Shown here piece by piece: positions 55,119 through 63,670 of a stretch of DNA of 64,000 nucleotides (the first letter of the stretch is position 1; each line of letters starts with the position of its first letter). The notes beneath the pieces are model-generated. The model saw nothing but the letters and a program-made list of their open reading frames with translations. It was not told the origin of the DNA and did not search any database. Origin of the DNA: DASRHT01 sp035293765 (lineage in GTDB: Bacteria > Chloroflexota > Ktedonobacteria > Ktedonobacterales > Ktedonobacteraceae); the NCBI GenBank assembly GCA_035293765.1, contig DATGMF010000058.1, positions 74,137-138,136 on the forward strand, written 5' to 3'. A program made the position numbers and the translations under genes.

Positions 55119-56951
55119 TTATGCAGGCTCAACCGGTACTATGGTATCAAGCCAGCCGTTGACCTTATCAACTTGCACCTCGTAGTCCTCTGCCAGGAAG
55201 CTGGGGATATAGGGGAGCAGGTGCCCGTTCATCAACTGGCCCATCTTGACTGCCGACAGATTTTCTTTTGCCTGCCATGCCAGCAACTCTGAAGCTCTGC
55301 GCGCATCGCCCAACTGAGCCTGCAATTTTGTCCATAGCTCGCCCAGTTCGTCATGCATGCATTCTGCGTAGACCGATGGCACTGCGGCGGCAGAGGAAAA
55401 TTTGCCCGAACGCAGCTTTGAGCGCATACGTGAGAAAAACTGCGGGAAGCGCGCGGCGTGCTGAGCTTGCGAAAATTGCGCCTGCCCCATCGCTTCAATG
55501 ATGCGAAAGAGCGTATCCTCATCGTAGAAGCCCAGGTGCTCAGCCATCAGGAGCATGCGCAAGCCCTGCGCAATTTCGGGGTGCATGACGACCACGTTAG
55601 CTTCGGTGTCATCGCACATTCCCCGATTATTGAGGTTGGCGGACCCGATGGTGAGCCAGAGATCGTCCACCACAGCAACTTTGGCGTGAACGTAAATGGC
55701 GCGATAGACGGCATGATCGTCGCCATCCTCCCGATACGAGCAGCCAAGCGTATAGAGATGCAACAGGCCGCGTTCAATGGCCTGCGGTGCCAGTTCGCAT
55801 AGATACTGCAAACCTTCATCGGTAAACTCTCGCCCCACGTTGGGGTTATCGGGAAGCACAAGCGTGACCATCACGCCGCGTAAGAGAGCATCAGCCAATG
55901 ATCGTATTATCTGGTCCATTTCGGCATGGGGAACGCCTAACATGGGATTCTCCATACCGAAGAATGCACGCCGCCAGAAATATTGATTTTCGATATAGAT
56001 ATGCCGCCTGGCTCTGGAAAAGGCGCGCAGGTAGCTCTCTAGAATTGTGGTAATCTCTTCTTCTGCGGCAAAGTTATAAAAGCCTTTAGGGATTGTGCGC
56101 ACTACCTGGATCTGGGTGCTACTATCTTTATGCAGCGGCGCGGTGGTGCTCGCCGTTGGCTGAGGAGCAGGATTGGGCAGGCAGAGAGCCGCGTCGTCCT
56201 GATGAAGCTCGACTACCGCGTTCCAGCGCTGGCGAAAGTTCAGTTCGACATCGGCAACGGCAGGACCCTCAAACATGATATGCACATCATGCCAGCTCAC
56301 CGCCGTTTTGCCATCGCCATCTTTGCGCAGCAGCGTGTGATAGGGATGGCCTTTGGTATCCCAGCGATCCCGCTCGCCATTGCCTTCCGCCATCATATCA
56401 ATGCCGCCAACGAAGGCCCAGCGACTATCCACCACAGCGGTTTTTTGATGGTGCGACGCAATCGGATTGTTGAGCAAACTCTTATGGCTATCGTCGAGCA
56501 GGCAGCCTATACCACGCTGCTCCAGCACCTCCTGGATTTGCTTAGGGCCAGCCGTAAATGGTAGCGTGTAGGTATCCCAGAGCAAAATCCTGACATCGAC
56601 GCCTTTGCTGGCGGCATAGCTCAGCACATTGACAACGCTCATCTCTTCGCAAAGCTGCCAGAAGAGCAGGTCCTCATCTGACAGCCCCCTCTGCCGCAAC
56701 CATGCCAGCAACTCTTCCTGTTCGGGCGAGCCATCTGGGCCGGCGCGGTTGTGTTTGCCGCGAACCAGCAGCAGTTCGGGGGTCAATCCCCAGGCGGTGA
56801 TATAGATCGAACGTTGCGCGCGTAAAAAATGGACGCACATCTCCAGCATCGTCGTACGCCCATCGATCAGAAAAGCCACATGGGCGGTATGCCGCATGGG
56901 CATATCGCCTCTTGCTCGCCAGTGTCCCGTGGAATGTTTCTGTCTGCTCAT
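55119..56951 (-). CDS. Phospholipase D-like protein (two HKD motifs)
   Basis: 610 aa. Two PLD catalytic motifs: SHHQKTAVVDSRWAFVGGIDM (residues about 155-180) and YVHAKVAVVDDLWLTIGSANLNNRG (about 420-445), each HxK(x)4D. No signal peptide, so probably cytoplasmic or peripheral. The family includes phospholipases D and cardiolipin synthases; the long form with a central insertion (residues 265-320) and C-terminal extension is closer to eukaryotic-type PLD than to cardiolipin synthase. Substrate would be a phospholipid. ATG 56951 has AGGGAAC upstream. Stands alone. Confidence 0.88.
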   Translation of the reverse strand: MSRQKHSTGHWRARGDMPMRHTAHVAFLIDGRTTMLEMCVHFLRAQRSIYITAWGLTPELLLVRGKHNRAGPDGSPEQEELLAWLRQRGLSDEDLLFWQLCEEMSVVNVLSYAASKGVDVRILLWDTYTLPFTAGPKQIQEVLEQRGIGCLLDDSHKSLLNNPIASHHQKTAVVDSRWAFVGGIDMMAEGNGERDRWDTKGHPYHTLLRKDGDGKTAVSWHDVHIMFEGPAVADVELNFRQRWNAVVELHQDDAALCLPNPAPQPTASTTAPLHKDSSTQIQVVRTIPKGFYNFAAEEEITTILESYLRAFSRARRHIYIENQYFWRRAFFGMENPMLGVPHAEMDQIIRSLADALLRGVMVTLVLPDNPNVGREFTDEGLQYLCELAPQAIERGLLHLYTLGCSYREDGDDHAVYRAIYVHAKVAVVDDLWLTIGSANLNNRGMCDDTEANVVVMHPEIAQGLRMLLMAEHLGFYDEDTLFRIIEAMGQAQFSQAQHAARFPQFFSRMRSKLRSGKFSSAAAVPSVYAECMHDELGELWTKLQAQLGDARRASELLAWQAKENLSAVKMGQLMNGHLLPYIPSFLAEDYEVQVDKVNGWLDTIVPVEPA

Positions 56952-57020
56952 GTTCCCTGACTCTACCAAAGTCCTTTATTGTAGAGACGGATTAAAAGGA
57001 TTTTCAGACTCAATATGCCT

Positions 57021-57563
57021 TTACTTTCGCTTCCACAAATCCTGAGAGGGTATACGCAGAGCGCGATTAAACTTGCTAGAGGCATTCTCCCAGGCGATAA
57101 TCTCGGTCAGTTCCACCAGTTCGTCATCGTTATAGAACTGGCGCAGCCGCGAGAAAAGTTCGTCGCTGACCTCGCGTCCGGTAATCGTCATACTATCGGC
57201 ATATTCTAGCGTCACCCGCTCGACCTCGCTGTAGAGGGGGCTGGTGGCGTAGTCCGCCAGCGCGAGAATCTTTTCGTCTGATACGCCAAGCTCACTGCCC
57301 ACGGCAGCGTTGATATCCTGTCAAAACGCGCAGCCGTTCAGCGAGGCCACGCGCCGGTTGACCAGCGCCTGAAGCTTCTCAGCGATCAACCCCGAAGCCG
57401 CAATGCCGCCCCACATCCCGCGCACGCCGCGAAAGATGGCGGGCCGGCGAGCATAGACCAGGTGGTTCAGCAGCGGCGCTCCCCACTTTTTGGCCTGCGC
57501 GTCTAATACCCGCCTGACGTAATCCTCTGTTTGCTCAGGATCGACCCCATCAATTCGTGCCAT
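57021..57563 (-). CDS. Probable selenoprotein: AhpD/carboxymuconolactone decarboxylase-like, CxxU
   Basis: One frame of 181 codons from ATG 57563 to 57021 with a single TGA at 57323-57321. Reading TGA as Sec gives a full 180-aa AhpD-like protein: ...NRRVASLNGCAF-U-QDINAAVGSELGVSD. The CMD/AhpD family has a CxxC redox pair here, and TGA replaces the second Cys (Sec81, Cys78). A 17-nt hairpin follows after 11 bases (SECIS-like). The parts before (GMWGGIAASGLIAEKLQALVNRRVAS) and after (SPLYSEVERVTLEYADSMTITGREVSDELFSRLRQFYNDDELVELTEIIAWENASSKFNRALRI) are fully conserved. AhpD-like selenoproteins are known. It probably reduces peroxides or thiols. A pseudogene is the alternative. Confidence 0.75.
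57293..57309 (-). promoter_or_regulatory. SECIS-like hairpin downstream of TGA
   Basis: On the minus strand, 11 bases after the TGA, CGCTGCC-GTG-GGCAGTG forms a 7-bp stem (one G-U pair) with loop GUG. The upper stem-loop of the classic bacterial SECIS in E. coli fdhF also starts 11 bases after the UGA and is 17 nt long with G-U in its loop. The pairing is seen; its role is inferred. Confidence 0.6.
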
Positions 57564-57638
57564 GATGTTGCTCCTCGTGATAGTATTTGCCCTCTACAAA
57601 GGAGAGCAGATGTAATACGTGAGCAAACATCCATTTTC

Positions 57639-58568
57639 TCACAGCAGCAGTTCCCATGTCTCACTCACAAGGTCATGGCCGAAGCTGTGATGCGCTTCCT
57701 CCGCAACGAGCTTAAATCCGGTCTTTTGATAGATATGGCGGGCTTCGACAAGGACGCTATTGGTCCAGAGCGTCATTTTCTGATAGCCCCGCCGTCGCGC
57801 GAAGCGGATACACTCTTCGACGAGCCGCGTCCCCAGCCCCAGGCCGCGCGCCTTAGGTTCAACCAGCAGGAGCCGCAGCTTGGCAACGGTGTCGCTGCTC
57901 TTCACGACAAAAACGGAGCCGATGATTTCGCCATTCATCTCGGCGATCCAGCAGCGTTCCTTGTCAGGATTATAGTTCGTGATGAAATCCGAGACGATCT
58001 GGGCGACCAGCGCCTCGAAATGCTCATTCCAGCCATACTCTTGCGCATAGAGAACGCCATGTCGATGCGTTACCCATCCCATATCGCCAGGCTCATGCAA
58101 ACGGAGAACAAATGGCTCGGCAAATTTGAAGCCCCTGGTGAGAATACCTTCAATCGTCTGCATGGCCTTTAATAGGCGCTGCTGCTCCTCTGCGCTCAAA
58201 TCATCAAGCATCTCTGCCACCTCATCGCGCGAACGCTGATCAAGGAGGGCAAAAGCCTCTCTGCCTTCCGTGGTGAGGCTCAGGAAGAACTGGCGCCCAT
58301 CATTGGCGGAACGCACTTTTTCAAGTAACCCCTGTTGTTCAAGACGCGCCAGGATGCGGCTCAAATACCCAGGATCAAGGCCCAGCTCGCGCGCCAGACC
58401 GGAGGCGGTCACCTGGTTGCCATGCCCAAGCTCAAACAGGACGCGCGCCTCGGTGAGCGGGTAGGGGCTGTGCAATAAACCTTCGCGCAACACGCCGATC
58501 TGGCGCGTGAAGAAACGGTTGAACTGCCGTACAGCGGCAATCTTCTCTTCAAAGGACTCACTGATCAT
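57639..58568 (-). CDS. MarR-family regulator fused to GNAT acetyltransferase
   Basis: 309 aa. The N-terminal MarR winged helix has YPLTEARVLFELGHGNQVTASGLARELGLDPGYLSRILARLEQQGLLEKVRSANDGRQFFLSLT. The C-terminal GNAT domain (about 160-309) has CWIAEMNGEIIGSVFVVKSSDTVAKLRLLLVEPKARGLGLGTRLVEECIRFARRRG (motif A R-G-L-G-x-G) and VEARHIYQKTGF. Such fusions are widespread in bacteria, with the regulatory target unknown. ATG 58568 gives a proper 9-base distance to AAGGAG; the ATG at 58577 is too close. Upstream inverted repeat 58594-58634 is a candidate operator for autoregulation. Confidence 0.9.
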   Translation of the reverse strand: MISESFEEKIAAVRQFNRFFTRQIGVLREGLLHSPYPLTEARVLFELGHGNQVTASGLARELGLDPGYLSRILARLEQQGLLEKVRSANDGRQFFLSLTTEGREAFALLDQRSRDEVAEMLDDLSAEEQQRLLKAMQTIEGILTRGFKFAEPFVLRLHEPGDMGWVTHRHGVLYAQEYGWNEHFEALVAQIVSDFITNYNPDKERCWIAEMNGEIIGSVFVVKSSDTVAKLRLLLVEPKARGLGLGTRLVEECIRFARRRGYQKMTLWTNSVLVEARHIYQKTGFKLVAEEAHHSFGHDLVSETWELLL

Positions 58569-58593
58569 ACTGCTCATCTCCTTTACTTGCCAT

Positions 58594-58641
58594 AAGCAAC
58601 TATTTTCTAGCCATTGTCAATCATTTAGTTGCTTTTGTCAA
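58594..58641 (-). promoter_or_regulatory. Promoter and inverted repeat of the MarR-GNAT gene
   Basis: AAGCAACTA (58594-58602) and TAGTTGCTT (58626-58634) are perfect inverted 9-mers 23 bases apart. On the minus strand TTGACA (58641-58636) is 17 bases from GACAAT (58618-58613), which lies between the two arms; a second TTGACA is at 58620-58615. The arms thus flank the -10, a good place for a repressor. Confidence 0.55.
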
Positions 58642-58733
58642 GTAGTTTTCTGTAAGATAGCCCCTGATCCGGCTGACGATGGCTTTATCAGCTTCTATGT
58701 GCTCTAATAAAGAGAAAGTGGTAAAGGAGAGCT

Positions 58734-59231
58734 ATGCCAGTTCTGGTTCACCTGACACCGGAGAAAAACGTAAAGCGTATATTGCACGCGGGAATACACA
58801 AAGGGCGCGGCGTCTATTGCATGCCTGTTTTGCAGAGCTATTATGTTTCGCATCAATGGCTGCGCGAGCTAAAGCGGCGCGGCGTGCGCACCCTTGTCGG
58901 CGTCTACTTTCGCGTGCCCGACGAGGAGATGGTCTGGTTTGGTCGCTACGGCCAGCCACACCAGTATATTCCGGTGACCGAAGCGATCCATTTGCTGATG
59001 CAGCAGTCAGATCAGCAAGGATACGAAATGATTATTCCTCGCGCTATCCGTCCAAAAGAAATTCACAAGGTCCAGGCCGTTTCGCAGGTCGTAGGCTGGC
59101 GTTACCTGCCAGGAGTGCGCCAACGCGCATGGTGTACCTGTCCCGTCTGTATCTCTCCAGGAGAAATTAACTCGCGGAAGAAGCGCGCTCAACATGCCGT
59201 GCGCATGATGAAAAAGAAGCGCAACATTTAA
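58734..59231 (+). CDS. Hypothetical protein, 165 aa (possible ADP-ribosyltransferase-like fold)
   Basis: AAAGGAGAGCT precedes ATG 58734. The N-terminus LVHLTPEKNVKRILHAGIHKGRGVYCMP resembles the H-(x)T....I...GI element that begins ART-fold proteins (RNA 2'-phosphotransferase/DarT-like), followed by GVYFRVPDEEMVWFGRYGQPHQYIPVTEA. It has Cys residues near the C-terminus in WCTCPVCISPGE (CxCxxC), perhaps a zinc site, and a basic tail (RKKRAQHAVRMMKKKRNI) that fits nucleic-acid binding. The likeness is weak, so the fold is a suggestion only. It is divergent from the MarR-GNAT gene. Confidence 0.65.
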   Translation: MPVLVHLTPEKNVKRILHAGIHKGRGVYCMPVLQSYYVSHQWLRELKRRGVRTLVGVYFRVPDEEMVWFGRYGQPHQYIPVTEAIHLLMQQSDQQGYEMIIPRAIRPKEIHKVQAVSQVVGWRYLPGVRQRAWCTCPVCISPGEINSRKKRAQHAVRMMKKKRNI

Positions 59232-59259
59232 GCTTCTGGCAACTTGCCTGTCAGCTTTA

Positions 59260-61431
59260 TTAGCGATACGATGGGTTGCTTATGGTCCACAGGTGGACCA
59301 GCCCGGCGTCATCGCCTGAGACCATCCGTTGATCGACCGGCGAGGCTGCCAGGGCTTTGACCGGCGCGTGATGCTCCTTATAAGTAGTGGCAGCAAAGTA
59401 TTCATTCAGACCCCAAACCTGGACCGTCTGGTCGTCGCTCGCGGTGGCGACACGCAGGCTATAGATATTCGCATTGGCAGAGGAAATAGCCGCAACGGCA
59501 TTCACTTTCCCCTGGTGTCCGCGATAGAGACGAATAGGCGGTGTATTGATTGTCTGAGTACCATTGATCGTCTGAGTACCGATGAATAGCTCCCAGACCT
59601 GTGGCATCCAGACCCGCGCCGTCCCATCATCGCTCGCGGAGACAATATACGCTGGTAGCCTGTTCGGGGCATAGCGGAGCAGAGCCAGCCCATTTACGCG
59701 AGCCGTGTGCCCATGATAGGTGAGGAGGCGCGCCCCGGTTGTCGCGTTCCAGAGCTGAACGGTGTTATCTGCACCGCCAGATGCGATTACGCTGACGGAT
59801 GAGGTGCTGCCTGGGGTAGCGACCACTTGCATATCAGGCAGCCATACCACTGCCCTGACTTCTCCCGTGTGCCCCATATAGCGCGCCCCTTCCTTTCCGC
59901 TGGAGACGTTCCAGGTATAGATCTCATGGGCCGTGCCGCCAGCAACGATCCACGGTGATTGCTCCTTCCAGGAGAGCGCCAGGACCCTGCCATCGCCATG
60001 AAAGATGCCATCTCTATGATCTCTCAAGGCGTCCCAGACCTGCACCGTTCCATCGCTCATACCTCCTGAGGCAATGACGTTCGTTCTATCGGTTGCCCAG
60101 ACCAGCGAGGTCACCGGGCGATCATAGCCGCTCAACGTGTAAAGCAGCGCGCCATCCGCTGCACGCCAGACCTGCACGGTTCTATCTGCGCTGCCAGAGG
60201 CCACCATAGTCCCATCCGGCGACCAGCTTAGCGCCGTTATCGCTCCCGTGTGTCCCCGGTACACCAACTGCTGCCTCGTCGCTGCCGGGCTCGGGGGTAG
60301 CATAGCAACTACCCCATGAACGCCAGGGTGCAACGCAAGCGCGGAGTAGCACAACCCAGCCACGCTTAATCCCCCTACCGCGAGCCCCCCAAACTTCAAC
60401 CCGGTAGTGAGCAATCCACGCCGCGTCATACTCGTACTCTGTGTGACAACAGGGGCTGGTCCAGGGCTGGCAGGGAACGAAGGGGCGTTATCAATGCTGA
60501 CTCTGTACTCGCGGCGGCGTATCGCCTCGGATAGCCGTTGCAGCGTCATTTTCACCTCGGCGCAGCTCGCAATTCTCTCTTTTGCCTCAATTGCCACCAT
60601 CTGCTGAATGAGCGTATCCAGTTCCTCCAACTCGGCGGGACCGGGGAGGAGCAAGCGGGCAAAGCGGAAGGGATTCTCCGCCGGGTCAGCGCCCGTGAGC
60701 AGGTGATGCAAAAGCGCGCCCAGGCTGTAGATATCGGCCTGTGGAGTCGTTTGCGCCTTGCCATACTGCTCCGGGGCCGCGTAACCCGGTGAGCCAAAGG
60801 GAGCAGTATCCTTAGGTTTGCCGGGGCTAAAATGACGCGCGATGCCAAAATCGATCAGGAAGAGCTGCCCGCTAGCTGTGCGCATCACATTGCTTGGCTT
60901 GAGGTCGCGAAAGACGATCACCGGTTCACGCGTGTGCAGATAGTCCAGCACAGTGCAGAGCTGCACGCCGATAGCGAGCACCTCCTTTAGCGGCAGGCCG
61001 GACCCGGGCCTCCTTTGCAGATATGCTTCAAGCGTCTCGCCCTCGATAAAGTCCATTACCAGGTACCAGTGCTCCGGGTCGGTAAACGTCTCATGGATCA
61101 CCGGTAGATTGGGGTGTCTCAGAGTGGAAAGCAAACGCACTTCGCGATAGAAGCCATCGGTCGCTTCAATCACCTCCTGCGCGTTCAAGCCACGCAGATT
61201 AATCTCTTTGATCGCGACGATGCGCCTGGCCTGCGCGGTATCCAGCGCCCGGTACACCCCGCCAAAGCCACCCGCGCCGACCTGTGTGAGGAGCCGATAG
61301 CGTTCATGAAGCAATACATCTTGCTCTTGCTCTTCTGGCGTATCCAGGGGAAGCTGACAGGCGAAGCACACCAGGCTCTCTATCGAGTTGGCAGCACCGC
61401 AAGAGGGGCAGTAGCGAGGGGTAACAGACAT
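59260..61431 (-). CDS. Membrane Ser/Thr protein kinase with zinc ribbon and WD40 propeller
   Basis: 723 aa. N-terminal zinc ribbon CPSCGAANSIESLVCFAC, kinase domain with VGAGGFGGVYRALD, AIKEINL, FRDLKPSNVM (Phe in place of the His of HRD), LIDFGIARHF and AAPEQYG, then one membrane helix (FGGLAVGGLSVAGLCYSALAL, about 355-375), and six to seven WD40 repeats (LSWSPDGTMVASGSADRTVQVWRAADG). The start at 61431 has GAGGAG upstream; a longer frame from 61503 lacks a site. Same layout as the kinase at 877-2871 but with the zinc ribbon. The external propeller may sense ligands or cell wall. Confidence 0.92.
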   Translation of the reverse strand: MSVTPRYCPSCGAANSIESLVCFACQLPLDTPEEQEQDVLLHERYRLLTQVGAGGFGGVYRALDTAQARRIVAIKEINLRGLNAQEVIEATDGFYREVRLLSTLRHPNLPVIHETFTDPEHWYLVMDFIEGETLEAYLQRRPGSGLPLKEVLAIGVQLCTVLDYLHTREPVIVFRDLKPSNVMRTASGQLFLIDFGIARHFSPGKPKDTAPFGSPGYAAPEQYGKAQTTPQADIYSLGALLHHLLTGADPAENPFRFARLLLPGPAELEELDTLIQQMVAIEAKERIASCAEVKMTLQRLSEAIRRREYRVSIDNAPSFPASPGPAPVVTQSTSMTRRGLLTTGLKFGGLAVGGLSVAGLCYSALALHPGVHGVVAMLPPSPAATRQQLVYRGHTGAITALSWSPDGTMVASGSADRTVQVWRAADGALLYTLSGYDRPVTSLVWATDRTNVIASGGMSDGTVQVWDALRDHRDGIFHGDGRVLALSWKEQSPWIVAGGTAHEIYTWNVSSGKEGARYMGHTGEVRAVVWLPDMQVVATPGSTSSVSVIASGGADNTVQLWNATTGARLLTYHGHTARVNGLALLRYAPNRLPAYIVSASDDGTARVWMPQVWELFIGTQTINGTQTINTPPIRLYRGHQGKVNAVAAISSANANIYSLRVATASDDQTVQVWGLNEYFAATTYKEHHAPVKALAASPVDQRMVSGDDAGLVHLWTISNPSYR

Positions 61432-61610
61432 CTTTTTTCTCCTCGGGCAGATTTGATCAGATAGAAATAGAAAATGTGATGATAGCGAATTTCTCATACT
61501 CACAAAACATTACGGCGCTTCCGCCCTTTTCTTCACAAAAGACTGAGATCCATGCATAAAGTGGTCAAGAGTGGGAATATTCGATGATAGTTGAGCCACG
61601 AAGAGAGGGC

Positions 61611-61644
61611 AAAAGCGCCTGGATTGGTTATTCCAGACGCTTTT
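61611..61644. terminator. Rho-independent terminator, bidirectional
   Basis: AAAAGCGCCTGGA (61611-61623) and TCCAGACGCTTTT (61632-61644) pair over 13 positions with one mismatch and an 8-base loop; T-rich (TTTTCTTGTTT) on one side and AAAA on the other. It ends the leftward permease gene. Confidence 0.8.
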
Positions 61645-61667
61645 CTTGTTTCGTATTGCGACGCCTG

Positions 61668-63104
61668 CTAACGGCGGCTCGTACTGAGTTCGACGCGCCT
61701 CAAGATCAGGTAGGCGATAGCCGTCAGGACGATACCCAGCTCGAAGCCGACATCGATGCCGAAGGGCGGATTGACCAGCTTAGCAATCGGCCCAACGTAG
61801 TATGCCTGCGAGGCTCCCAGCACCACGCCGACCAGACCGATAGCCAGGGAGGCGATGGCGGCCCAGCCGATGGGCAGCTTGCTCGGCGTGTTCCAGTCCT
61901 CAACGTTATACTGGCCGCGCCGGAAAACGAAGTGCTCCAGGATCAGGACGATGGCCCAGGGGCCAAGCCAGTAAGCGATCAGCAGCAGGAAATTCTCCAG
62001 CGTCTCGTTGAAGTTCGCGGCGGCTGGCAGGGCGATTGAGACATAGATGACCGCGCCGATCAGCGTCCAGATCCAGCGCGGGATGCGCTGGAAGCTCTTG
62101 CCAAGTACCTGCACGGAGAGGCCGAGGCTGTAATCGTTGGGAATGTTGTTGGCGATGACGCTCAGCGCCAGCAGCACGATCAGGAAGGAGCCGAAGCCGC
62201 CCAGCGGGTTCAGGACCGCCGCCAGCAGTTCGCCGCCACCCAGCAGTTTCCAGGAAGTCAGTGACATGCCCAGAATTTCCAGCAGCACGCAGGGGATGAA
62301 GACGCCCAGAAAGGTCAGCCAGAAGATGCGGGACGATGATGTATTCTCCGGCTGGTTCACATTGTAATCGGCTGCGTACGAACTCCAGCCCGTTGCGAAG
62401 CCGTAGACCGCTCCGCCGAAGGAAACGAACGAGGCGATATGGGCGGCATTCCATACAGGCGTAGGAATAATGTGCATATGCGGCCCCGCTACGATCAGCA
62501 TGATGACGAAGATGATCGCCATTGGAATCCAGGCGTAGCGCTCGTAGCGATGGACATAACGGTAGCCGTAGATGCTCACCAGCGTGGTCACCAGAGCAAT
62601 GACCAGGATGCCGATGTTGCGCAGCGCAATGCCGCTCAGCGCCAGACCGGCTACCTGGGCGGTACATTTATCGATAGCCGTATTGCCACAGGCCAGGGCT
62701 GCGGCAAGCTGACCGCCGACGATAACGTTGACCGCCGACCAGCCGATACAGGCCGCCACGTTCACCAGTCCCATAATCATGCCGCCGATCCAGCCAAAGG
62801 AGAAGCGGGAAATGGTCATCTGGCGCAACCCGAGCTTGGGGCCAAGCGTCGAGAAAAAGGCTACAGGAAGAACACCGAGCGCGTTAAAAATAATAATGAC
62901 GGCAATACTATCCCAGAATCCAAGTTGAAAAAGGTTGGTTGCTAACGCTCCGAGGACAACGGTCGAGATTACCAGATTGGCCGAGAGCCACATGGTAAAA
63001 TTGTCGAAGATGCGAACGTGGGTGCGCGTTTTTGGCGAGACCCGTTCGATACCGTGTGTTTCTATACCACGTTCCTCTGGTATAGTAACGGTGTCAACGC
63101 TCAT
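61668..63104 (-). CDS. NCS1-family purine/cytosine permease
   Basis: 478 aa with about 12 membrane helices. The NCS1 pattern is seen at the N-terminus (FTMWLSANLVISTVVLGALATNLFQLGFWDSIAVIIIFNALGVLPVAFFSTLGPKLGLRQMTISRFSFG), the conserved AADYNVNQPENTSSSRIFWLTFLG loop, and LALSVIANNIPNDYSLGLSVQVLGK. It imports cytosine, purines, allantoin or hydantoin with H+ or Na+; the substrate is not set. No deaminase or catabolic gene is beside it. GGAG lies upstream of the ATG (AAGGAGACCAGAGC). Confidence 0.9.
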   Translation of the reverse strand: MSVDTVTIPEERGIETHGIERVSPKTRTHVRIFDNFTMWLSANLVISTVVLGALATNLFQLGFWDSIAVIIIFNALGVLPVAFFSTLGPKLGLRQMTISRFSFGWIGGMIMGLVNVAACIGWSAVNVIVGGQLAAALACGNTAIDKCTAQVAGLALSGIALRNIGILVIALVTTLVSIYGYRYVHRYERYAWIPMAIIFVIMLIVAGPHMHIIPTPVWNAAHIASFVSFGGAVYGFATGWSSYAADYNVNQPENTSSSRIFWLTFLGVFIPCVLLEILGMSLTSWKLLGGGELLAAVLNPLGGFGSFLIVLLALSVIANNIPNDYSLGLSVQVLGKSFQRIPRWIWTLIGAVIYVSIALPAAANFNETLENFLLLIAYWLGPWAIVLILEHFVFRRGQYNVEDWNTPSKLPIGWAAIASLAIGLVGVVLGASQAYYVGPIAKLVNPPFGIDVGFELGIVLTAIAYLILRRVELSTSRR

Positions 63105-63496
63105 GCTCTGGTCTCCTTTATTTAATAAAGACTAGGTTGAACATTCCTACTAGATCCGGTCGAACTTGAGACTGGCCCTGGAGAGATCAGATATTCCAGG
63201 AACAATAATGACAACGCCCAAACGCCCATGCTACATTGTCTAAAGTTGGGAATAGCTACTCAGGTCAATGTACAATGGAGCGATCAGGAAGATCCAGAGG
63301 ATAATGAGATGTATTAATTATACCATATTCTCTGCTGAGCTACCAGCCAGAGAAAGCCCTCTTTTCTGGTCGAGATAGTCTATATGATATACTCGCTTAT
63401 GCACCGGGATGGTGATGAACTATTTCACTTTCCCCATCAAGCAAAACTATCAACGCTCCGCAAAAATACAGGATACGCTAGAATAAGGGGAATATC
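63105..63496. other. Intergenic region between divergent permease and ATL genes
   Basis: About 390 bases, AT-rich in the middle, probably with promoters for both sides; I see no repeat, RNA or gene that I can support. Confidence 0.4.
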
Positions 63497-63670
63497 ATGA
63501 GCGATCAATCACTGCCTGCCGATAATCAAATAGCTGGGCTCAAGGCGCGTATTTTTGCATTAGTCCGTGCCTGTCCGGTAGGTAGGGTAACAACCTATGG
63601 CTGGCTGGCAAAATGCGCCGGCTATCCGCGAGGTGCCAGGATGGTCGGGTGGATCATGAGTCAACTACCT
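63497..63670 (+). pseudogene. MGMT/alkyltransferase-like (ATL) protein, truncated by TnpB element
   Basis: Begins with ATG 63497 (GGGGAATATC upstream) and encodes an ATL/MGMT-type DNA-binding domain: IFALVRACPVGRVTTYGWLAKCAGYPRGARMVGWIMSQLPA. GRVTTYG and PRGARMVG are the wing and Arg-finger parts of this DNA-repair family. The sequence normally continues with GSDIPxHRVV, but here it stops in a hairpin of the inserted element at 63677-63679, 60 aa in all. The active-site half is missing from the window. Either it lies beyond the element or is lost. Confidence 0.85.
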
